9,324 bases of DNA from Firmicutes bacterium CAG:110 (GTDB lineage: Bacteria > Bacillota > Clostridia > Oscillospirales > Oscillospiraceae), in NCBI GenBank assembly GCA_000434635.1, contig HF988036.1, positions 1 to 9,324 on the forward strand. The letters run 5' to 3'. The translations under genes were made by a program, and so were the position numbers. The notes beneath the pieces are model-generated. The model ran no database searches and had not been told where the DNA came from. It worked only from the letters and a program-made list of their open reading frames with translations. This document shows, piece by piece, positions 4,906 through 9,324 of the stretch; within the stretch, counting starts at the first letter, position 1, and every line of letters begins with the position of its first letter.

Positions 4906-5898
4906 ATGGATATCCGAAACACCCGCCAGCTGAAGGATTTTTCCGCCGGGCGGCTCGCCAACGCCCGGGAAGGACAGAAAATTATTTTGTATTTTTCCCT
5001 GATTACCATTGCCGTGTCGGCGGTGGCGACTGTTGTCAGTTACATTCTGAGTCAGCAGATCGCCAGGACCGGCGGCCTCGGAAGCATGGGCGTCCGCTCC
5101 GCCCTGACCACCGCCCAGACGCTGCTGCCCATCGTGCAGGCGGTTTTTCTCATGTGCTTGGAGCTGGGCTATCTGTCCACGATGCTCCGCATTGCCCGGG
5201 GGCAGTACGCTTCCCCCAACGGGATGCGCCTGGGCTTTGACCGGTTCTGGGTGCTGCTGCGCTGTACGCTGCTGAAGGGGCTGATCTTCGGCGGCGTGGC
5301 CATGGCAAGTATGTACGTCGCTATCCCGATCTACATGATGACGCCCCTCTCCAATTCGGCGGTGGACATTCTGATGCCCCTTGTCAAAAACGCAGGCACC
5401 TCCGGCATTCTGCTGGACGACGCCACCTACGCGCAGCTTATGGATGCCACCGCGCCTGTCATGGTGATTTTCGGCGTTCTGTTCCCCGTCCTTGCCGCGC
5501 CGGTGTTTTACCGGTACCGCATGGCGGATTATCTCATCATCGACCGCCCCGCCACCGGCGCGCTGGCAGCTCTGCGGGACAGCCGGGTGATGACGAAGGG
5601 CAACCGTTGGAATCTGTTCCGGCTGGATTTGAGTATGTGGTGGTACTACGCCGCCATGCTGGTGTCCATTGCGGTCAACTACGGCGACCAGCTCCTGCCT
5701 GATCTGGGGATTACCCTGCCTTTCTCCGACACGGTCGCCTATTTCCTGTTCTTCGGCGTGTATCTGGCAGTGACCTTTGTCATTTTCTATTTCCTGCGCA
5801 ACCGGGTGGAGGTCACCTACGCGCTGGCCTACGATTCCCTCCGCCCCCGGGAACCGGAAAATAACGGTGCGGTTCTCGGAAACATTTTCCAGATGTAA
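4906..5898 (+). CDS. Polytopic membrane protein, DUF975-like
   Basis: The product is an integral membrane protein of 330 residues with about six hydrophobic segments: near 26-48 (IILYFSLITIAVSAVATVVS), 72-90, 125-150, 185-205 (VMVIFGVLFPVLAAPVFYRY), 245-260 (MWWYYAAMLVSIAV) and 280-300 (YFLFFGVYLAVTFVIFYFL). The stretch ALRDSRVMTKGNRWNLFRLD before the fifth segment resembles the DUF975 motif (A..S..M.G.K..LF.LDLSF). DUF975 proteins are of unknown function. The start is supported by GGAG at 4894-4897, eight bases upstream. It stands alone, after the palindromic element and before a bidirectional terminator. The membrane assignment is firm; the family name is a moderate call from motif memory. 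Confidence 0.75.
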   Translation: MDIRNTRQLKDFSAGRLANAREGQKIILYFSLITIAVSAVATVVSYILSQQIARTGGLGSMGVRSALTTAQTLLPIVQAVFLMCLELGYLSTMLRIARGQYASPNGMRLGFDRFWVLLRCTLLKGLIFGGVAMASMYVAIPIYMMTPLSNSAVDILMPLVKNAGTSGILLDDATYAQLMDATAPVMVIFGVLFPVLAAPVFYRYRMADYLIIDRPATGALAALRDSRVMTKGNRWNLFRLDLSMWWYYAAMLVSIAVNYGDQLLPDLGITLPFSDTVAYFLFFGVYLAVTFVIFYFLRNRVEVTYALAYDSLRPREPENNGAVLGNIFQM

Positions 5899-5914
5899 AC
5901 GGCTATTTTACAGC

Positions 5915-5951
5915 AAAAACCGGCATGATTTTCGTCATGCCGGTTTCTTTT
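5915..5951. terminator. Bidirectional terminator between the DUF975-like gene and iscR
   Basis: AAACCGGCATGA (5917-5928) and its complement (5935-5946) form a perfect 12-bp stem around a 6-nt loop. T-rich tails follow on both strands (TTTCTTTTAT on plus, TTTTTGCTG on minus). It starts 16 bp after the membrane-protein stop, and the iscR stop at 5950-5952 overlaps its edge, so it serves both convergent genes. Confidence 0.9.
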
Positions 5952-6366
5952 ATGCCGTTACGCTGTCGTGAAGCAGGTCTGCAAGGGTGATCCCCTCAAA
6001 GAACCCGTCGATCATCCTGTCCAGCTTGTCCCACATGGGCTTGGCCTGACAGCACTCCGTCCGGGAGCAGGCCGACGCGCCCATGGAGGTGCAGGACACC
6101 GCGCTTAAGCTCCCTTCCGTCAGCTTGAGAATGCTGCCGATGGTGTATTCCTCCGGGGGACGGTTCAGGCGGTAGCCGCCGCCCTTGCCGTGGACGGCGT
6201 CCACGAACCCGGCCTTGGACAGGGTCGTCATAATGGATTCCAGATATTTCTGGGAAATGCCCTCGGACTCCGCGATCTCCTTCAGGGGAATGTACTCGTC
6301 CCCGCCCCGCTGGGCAAAGCAGACCATCACCCGCAGGGCATAACGCCCCTTTGTGGATACGATCAT
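5950..6366 (-). CDS. iscR: Rrf2-family Fe-S cluster regulator, IscR-like
   Basis: The product has 138 residues. The winged helix-turn-helix covers about 1-75 (STKGRYALRVMVCFAQ, IPLKEIAESEGISQKYLESI, the wing HGKGGGYRLNRPPEEY). The C-terminal part carries Cys92, Cys100, Cys105 and Cys106 (SCTSMGASACSRTECC), close to the three-cysteine Fe-S site of IscR (Cys92/98/104 in E. coli), so it likely senses cluster status. It follows iscU with a 4-bp ATGA overlap and only a weak ribosome site (GAGAG), suggesting translational coupling. Rrf2 genes usually head such operons; here it is last. The palindromes at the iscS promoter are its probable operators. Other Rrf2 members (CymR, NsrR) are less likely given the neighbours. 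Confidence 0.87.
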   Translation of the reverse strand: MIVSTKGRYALRVMVCFAQRGGDEYIPLKEIAESEGISQKYLESIMTTLSKAGFVDAVHGKGGGYRLNRPPEEYTIGSILKLTEGSLSAVSCTSMGASACSRTECCQAKPMWDKLDRMIDGFFEGITLADLLHDSVTA

Positions 6367-6797
6367 ACGCTCTCGCAGTGGGCGCAGTGTTCGCAGGCGG
6401 GGAAATCCTTCTCGTCGTAGGGAATGCCTTTGCGGTCGAAATAGTCCTGGAGTGCCTTCTTGATGGCTTCCTCTGCCAGAACGGAGCAGTGGAGCTTGTG
6501 GGCGGGCAGACCGTCCAGCGCCTCCGCCACGGCCTTGTTGGTCAGCGCCATGGCCTCGTGGATGGATTTGCCCTTGATCATTTCGGTGGCCATGGAGGAA
6601 GAGGCGATGGCGCTGCCGCAGCCGAAGGTCTCAAACTTCACGTCCTTGATGATGTCGTCCTCAATTTTCAGGTAGATCTTCATGATGTCGCCGCACTTGG
6701 CGTTGCCGACTTCGCCGACGCCGTTGGCATCCTCGATCACGCCAACGTTTCTGGGATGCTGAAAATGATCCATAACTTTTTCACTGTACAGTGCCAT
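6363..6797 (-). CDS. iscU: Fe-S cluster assembly scaffold IscU/NifU N-terminal type
   Basis: The product is a 144-residue scaffold on which iron and IscS-derived sulfur form [2Fe-2S] clusters before transfer. The three ligand cysteines are present: Cys35 with Asp37 (NAKCGD), Cys60 (FGCGSA) and Cys104 (LHCSVLAEEA). It opens with the typical LYSEKVMDHFQHPRNVGVIE. A C-terminal extension past the usual IscU end carries three further cysteines (Cys135, 138, 141; ACEHCAHCE). AAGGAG, eight bases before the ATG, is a good ribosome site. It lies 37 bp after iscS and overlaps the iscR-like gene by four bases. The Asp37 and Cys104 positions favour IscU over SufU. Confidence 0.93.
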   Translation of the reverse strand: MALYSEKVMDHFQHPRNVGVIEDANGVGEVGNAKCGDIMKIYLKIEDDIIKDVKFETFGCGSAIASSSMATEMIKGKSIHEAMALTNKAVAEALDGLPAHKLHCSVLAEEAIKKALQDYFDRKGIPYDEKDFPACEHCAHCESV

Positions 6798-6834
6798 AAT
6801 GCATTCTCCTTATCAATTTTTTCGCCGGGGGCGG

Positions 6835-8022
6835 TTACAGGATATACTGCCGTTTGCCGGTCTGCAGATCCCGCCACACGGGGCTCATGTTCCGCAGATA
6901 CTGAACGACCTCGGGGACGACCTTCAGAATGTGGTCGATCTCCTCGTCGGTATTGTACTCGCTGAGAGACAGCCGCAGAGAACCGTGGGCAACGTCGTGT
7001 ACCCGGCCGATGGCCAGCAGCACGTGGCTGGGGTCCAGACTGCCGGAGGTGCAGGCGGAGCCGGAGGAAGCGCACACACCCTTCATATCCAGAAGCAACA
7101 GCAGGCTTTCGCCCTCGATGCCCTCAAAGCAGAAGCTGACGTTGCCGGGCAGACGGTTCACGGGGTCGCCGTTCAGGGCGCTGTGGGGAATTTTGCTCAG
7201 CCCCTCGATCAGCCGGTCCCGCATGGCGGCGACTCTGGGCATGTTCTCGTCCATGTGGTCGCAGGCTTCCTTCAATGCAGCTGCCATGCCGCAGATACCG
7301 GGGATGTTCTCCGTACCCGCGCGCTTGCCCCGCTCCTGCGCGCCGCCCTCGATGATGCTCACCAGGGGGAAGCCCCGGCGGACATACAGCGCGCCCACGC
7401 CCTTGGGGCCGTGGAACTTGTGGCCGGACAGGCTGAGCATATCGATGTTCTGCTCCTTGACGTTGATGTGCAGATGGCCGACGGCCTGAACGGCGTCGGT
7501 GTGGAAGGGCACGCCCGCTTCTTTACAGACGGCACCGATCTCCGCGATGGGCAGGATGGAGCCGATCTCGTTATTGGCGTACATGGTGGTGACCAGACAG
7601 GTGTCGGGACGGATGGCGTCCTTCACCTGCTGAGCGGTGACGTTGTGTCCCTTCCGGACGTCCAGATAGGTAACTTCAAAGCCCTCTTTTTCCAGCTTCG
7701 CCAGCGTGTGCAGCACGGCGTGATGCTCAAAAGCGGTGGTGATGATGTGCTTTTTGCCCTTCTTCTCGCCGTAGCGGGCGGCGGAGATGATGGCCTGATT
7801 GTCGGCCTCGCTGCCGCCGGAGGTGAAGATGATCTCCCGCGGCTCGCAGCCTAAGCACTGGGCGACCGTCTCACGGGCGGCGTCCAGAGCTTCCTTTGCC
7901 CTCTGACCCACGGAGTGCAGGCTGGAGGGGTTGCCGTAGATATTGTCGAGATAGGGCAGCATGGCGTCGATGGCCGTTCGGCTCATGGCCGTTGTTGCCG
8001 CGTTGTCAGCATAAACTTGCAT
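6835..8022 (-). CDS. iscS: Cysteine desulfurase IscS/NifS (PLP-dependent)
   Basis: The enzyme removes sulfur from L-cysteine as a persulfide, giving alanine, and passes it to IscU. It has 395 residues, normal for the class V aminotransferase fold. Visible sites are the start VYADNAATTA, cofactor-binding SGGSEADN (68-75), the PLP-stacking His100 (FEHHAVL), Asp176/Gln179 (HTDAVQAVG), Schiff-base Lys202 (SGHKFHGPKGVG), AGTENIPG (235-242), and the persulfide Cys324 in SSGSACTSG with another cysteine seven residues earlier. The long loop around Cys324 fits group I (IscS/NifS) enzymes. AGGAGG (8034-8039) lies 11 bases before the ATG. It is the first gene of the operon, behind a strong sigma-A promoter with repeats typical of repressor sites. 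Confidence 0.95.
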   Translation of the reverse strand: MQVYADNAATTAMSRTAIDAMLPYLDNIYGNPSSLHSVGQRAKEALDAARETVAQCLGCEPREIIFTSGGSEADNQAIISAARYGEKKGKKHIITTAFEHHAVLHTLAKLEKEGFEVTYLDVRKGHNVTAQQVKDAIRPDTCLVTTMYANNEIGSILPIAEIGAVCKEAGVPFHTDAVQAVGHLHINVKEQNIDMLSLSGHKFHGPKGVGALYVRRGFPLVSIIEGGAQERGKRAGTENIPGICGMAAALKEACDHMDENMPRVAAMRDRLIEGLSKIPHSALNGDPVNRLPGNVSFCFEGIEGESLLLLLDMKGVCASSGSACTSGSLDPSHVLLAIGRVHDVAHGSLRLSLSEYNTDEEIDHILKVVPEVVQYLRNMSPVWRDLQTGKRQYIL

Positions 8023-8041
8023 AAAAGTTGATTCCTCCTGA

Positions 8042-8057
8042 GGTATTTACCTAGTAA
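8042..8057. promoter_or_regulatory. Overlapping inverted repeats in the iscS leader, possible operator
   Basis: GGTA-TT-TACC (8042-8051) and TTAC-CTA-GTAA (8047-8057) are perfect overlapping palindromes lying just after the predicted transcription start (about 8061, minus strand) and before the ribosome site. They share the GGTAA/TTACC half-site with the palindrome over the -10, which suggests several sites for one dimeric repressor. Confidence 0.5.
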
Positions 8058-8064
8058 GTCTATG

Positions 8065-8081
8065 GGTAATATAGCATTACC
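8065..8081. promoter_or_regulatory. Palindromic operator over the iscS -10
   Basis: GGTAAT-ATAGC-ATTACC is a perfect 6-5-6 inverted repeat that covers the -10 hexamer (8068-8073). A dimer bound here would block RNA polymerase. The IscR-like protein encoded at the end of the same operon is the natural candidate; that link is inferred. Confidence 0.65.
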
Positions 8082-8096
8082 AACCTACTTTGTCAA
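8068..8096 (-). promoter_or_regulatory. Sigma-A promoter of the iscS-iscU-iscR operon
   Basis: On the minus strand a perfect TTGACA (8091-8096), 17 bp, then TATATT (8068-8073). Start of transcription is expected near 8061, about 38 nt before the iscS ATG. The -35 also lies between the arms CCTA (8084-8087) and TAGG (8097-8100). Confidence 0.85.
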
Positions 8097-8106
8097 TAGG
8101 CAAAAT

Positions 8107-8131
8107 AAAAAAGAAAAATCCGCCGCGGCGG
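8107..8131 (-). terminator. Terminator-like GC palindrome with T-run, orphan
   Basis: On the minus strand the palindrome CCGCCGCGGCGG (8120-8131) is followed by ATTTTTCTTTTTT. As a loop is needed, only four base pairs could form, but the T-tract is long. No minus-strand gene lies upstream in the window, so it may stop antisense transcripts from the spoIVB side or be left over from a lost gene. Confidence 0.35.
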
Positions 8132-8149
8132 TACGGAGCAAATTCCAAA

Positions 8150-8309
8150 GGAAGCTCTGATTAAATCGGCAAGAGCTGTGAGCGAGAGATTTTTCGGCCA
8201 ATCGAGGTATCGAAAACGGCGGAATACTTTGTGTATTTTCCGCTTTCGATACCGAAGAGTGGACGGAAAAGATTCGCTCACGGCCGCAGACGATTTATTC
8301 AGAGGTTCC
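8150..8309. mobile_element. 160-bp palindromic MITE-like element with CAAA target duplication
   Basis: The left arm (8150-8195) and right arm (8265-8309) are imperfect inverted repeats over about 45 bp: GGAAGCTCTGATTAAATC against GGAACCTCTGAATAAATC, then GTGAGCGA in both, then TTTTC in both. A central hairpin pairs 8206-8227 with 8233-8253, starting GGTATCGAAA on each side. CAAA flanks the element directly at 8146-8149 and 8310-8313, which reads as a 4-bp target duplication. There is no coding content. The ends resemble those of some IS5-type elements, so it may be moved by such a transposase; this is from memory and unproven. It separates the divergent iscS operon and spoIVB. Confidence 0.8.
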
Positions 8310-8368
8310 CAAATATAAAATGAGAATCAAGACAAAAAACGCCAAAGTCCCCATTCTGTTCCTTATTT

Positions 8369-8375
8369 TTCGACA
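8369..8375 (-). promoter_or_regulatory. Possible Spo0A box upstream of spoIVB
   Basis: TGTCGAA on the minus strand matches the core of the Spo0A-binding box. It is a single 7-mer in an AT-rich spacer, so a chance match is quite possible. Confidence 0.2.
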
Positions 8376-8383
8376 TTTACAGC

Positions 8384-8412
8384 GGTTATGTTTTTCAGCC
8401 CGGGTCATATTA
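8384..8412 (+). promoter_or_regulatory. Candidate forespore (sigma-F/G) promoter of spoIVB
   Basis: CATATTA (8406-8412) fits the sigma-G -10 pattern CATANTA. GGTTA (8384-8388), 17 bp upstream, is a partial match to the GYATA-type -35. spoIVB is transcribed by sigma-F and sigma-G in Bacillus. The start codon lies about 30 nt past the expected transcription start. Confidence 0.4.
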
Positions 8413-8447
8413 ACAAGGCAGGCACGAACATGAGGAGGGCTGAAAAA

Positions 8448-9324
8448 ATGAAACGAATCGGGAAATTTCTGACGATTTTTGCTGTCGCGATGACGCTGCT
8501 TCCTATAAACGCCCGGGCAGCAGAATTGCTGATCCCCGTGGGGAAGATCGTGGGCTTGCAGCTCAGCGACAATACGGTCACGGTTGCTGCCTTTGACGAC
8601 GTTCTGGGCGCCGAGGCCAGAACCGCCGGACTGAAGATCGGTGACGAGATCGTCCAGATCGACACGACCACCATTGATTGCACCGAGGATGTCCGCCGGG
8701 CGCTTGAGGGCTGCGACGGCGACGCCGAGCTGATCGTCCGCCGGGGGAACCGCCGCTGCACCGTGACCGTTCCCACCCGGCAGAGCGACTCCGGGCCGCG
8801 GCTTGGGGTCTATCTGCGGCAGGGCATCGCCGGAATCGGCACCATCACCTTTTATGACCCGGATACCCACAGGTTCGGCGCGCTGGGTCACGGCGTCAGC
8901 AACACAAAAGGGAATCTTCTGCGCATGAAAAGCGGCGATGCCTATGACGCCGCGGTTCTAACCGTAAAAAAGGGCAAGTGCGGGGAACCGGGGCAGCTGA
9001 AAGGCACGGCGAACACGGATACCGTCATCGGGGAACTTCTGCGGAACACGCCGCAGGGCGTCTTCGGCGTGACGAAGCGGGGCTGGAAAGGCGAACCGCT
9101 GCCCACCGCCTCCGAAGAAGACATCCACACCGGCGAAGCCGCCATTTTGTCCACAGTCAGCGGCGATACGCCACGGGAGTATTCTGTGGAAATTCTGAAA
9201 ATTTATCCAAAAGACAGGACAGACGGGCGAAATCTGCTGCTGAAGGTGACGGACGAAACGCTGCTGGAAGCCACGGGGGGCATTGTGCAGGGCATGAGCG
9301 GAAGCCCGATTATTCAGGACGGCA
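8448..9324 (+). CDS. spoIVB: SpoIVB serine peptidase (S55), 3' end beyond window
   Basis: The frame is open from ATG 8448 to the window end (292 codons shown, no stop). Residues 1-25 are a signal peptide or anchor (IGKFLTIFAVAMTLLPINARA). A PDZ domain follows at about 33-110 (AEARTAGLKIGDEIVQIDTT). The S55 peptidase domain then shows FGALGHGVSN (His148), LLLKVTDETLLEATGGIV (Asp269) and QGMSGSPIIQDG (Ser284), matching the His, Asp and Ser region of Bacillus SpoIVB. SpoIVB is secreted from the forespore and starts the signal that leads to sigma-K processing in the mother cell; in clostridia without that route it is still needed for sporulation. AGGAGGG (8433-8439) lies eight bases before the ATG. 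The gene usually precedes spo0A, which may lie just outside. Only the last few dozen residues appear to be missing. Confidence 0.95.
   Translation, partial: MKRIGKFLTIFAVAMTLLPINARAAELLIPVGKIVGLQLSDNTVTVAAFDDVLGAEARTAGLKIGDEIVQIDTTTIDCTEDVRRALEGCDGDAELIVRRGNRRCTVTVPTRQSDSGPRLGVYLRQGIAGIGTITFYDPDTHRFGALGHGVSNTKGNLLRMKSGDAYDAAVLTVKKGKCGEPGQLKGTANTDTVIGELLRNTPQGVFGVTKRGWKGEPLPTASEEDIHTGEAAILSTVSGDTPREYSVEILKIYPKDRTDGRNLLLKVTDETLLEATGGIVQGMSGSPIIQDG

Noticed and set aside
4586..5240. Two plus-strand frames running through the palindromic element
   Set aside because: They depend on the element's repeats, have no ribosome sites, and one runs out of frame into the DUF975-like gene.
6799..7854. Long open frame (351 codons, plus) opposite iscS
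   Set aside because: iscS on the minus strand is certain from its active-site motifs. The Val/Gly/His-rich plus frame is a codon-bias shadow.
8295..8891. 198-codon minus-strand frame over the start of spoIVB
   Set aside because: It is antisense to the signal peptide and PDZ region of spoIVB, which has a perfect ribosome site; no domain seen.
1..9324. CRISPR arrays, tRNA or rRNA genes, phage genes, toxin-antitoxin or defence systems
   Set aside because: No spaced direct repeats, cloverleaf sequences or matching protein families were seen in the window.

Overview
The window looks like part of the chromosome of a fairly GC-rich, endospore-forming Firmicute, most likely a clostridial lineage of the Oscillospiraceae/Ruminococcaceae type. 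The reasons are the sporulation genes (spoVT, yabP, yabQ, spoIVB), Gram-positive Shine-Dalgarno sites, an iscR-like Rrf2 gene with iscS and iscU, and GC-rich coding sequence separated by AT-rich promoters. This placement is inferred from gene content only; no rRNA or other taxonomic marker is present.

Layout. (1) Positions 1-2300, minus strand: spoVT with its own terminator, then yabP-yabQ-ftsB/divIC-S1 protein, ending at tandem hairpins at the left edge. This is the conserved yabP-yabQ-divIC-yabR neighbourhood, but the genes usually lying between spoVT and yabP (mazG, hup, the S4-domain gene yabO/rqcP) are absent. A sigma-E-like promoter precedes yabP, and a vegetative-type promoter may lie inside yabQ just before ftsB. 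The open yabQ frame overlaps ftsB by 275 bp. (2) Positions 2300-2830: a decayed stretch with the first 23 codons of an IS5-type transposase and a short inverted repeat. (3) Positions 2830-4550: a secreted or membrane-anchored C39-type cysteine peptidase (+) converging on an XRE-type regulator with a helical, TPR-like C-terminal part (-). They share a terminator, and both have extended -10 promoters. (4) Positions 4550-5950: a 254-bp palindromic MITE-like element lying between a likely promoter and the start codon of a DUF975-like membrane protein, followed by a bidirectional terminator. (5) Positions 5950-8100, minus strand: an Fe-S cluster operon in the order iscS, iscU, iscR-like regulator, with a strong sigma-A promoter overlaid by several inverted repeats. 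(6) Positions 8100-9324: a second MITE-like palindrome of 160 bp with CAAA target duplications, then spoIVB (+), cut by the window edge.

How the parts work together. SpoVT (forespore regulator), YabP/YabQ (mother-cell spore coat/cortex proteins) and SpoIVB (forespore serine peptidase that signals to sigma-K activation) are sporulation parts. FtsB/DivIC belongs to the divisome, and the S1 protein is a small RNA-binding protein. IscS supplies sulfur to the IscU scaffold, and the regulator probably represses its own operon by sensing Fe-S status.

I see no defence system, CRISPR array, prophage or biosynthetic cluster. The least explained parts are the two structured non-coding elements, especially the one forming most of the predicted leader of the DUF975-like gene, and the long yabQ/ftsB overlap.
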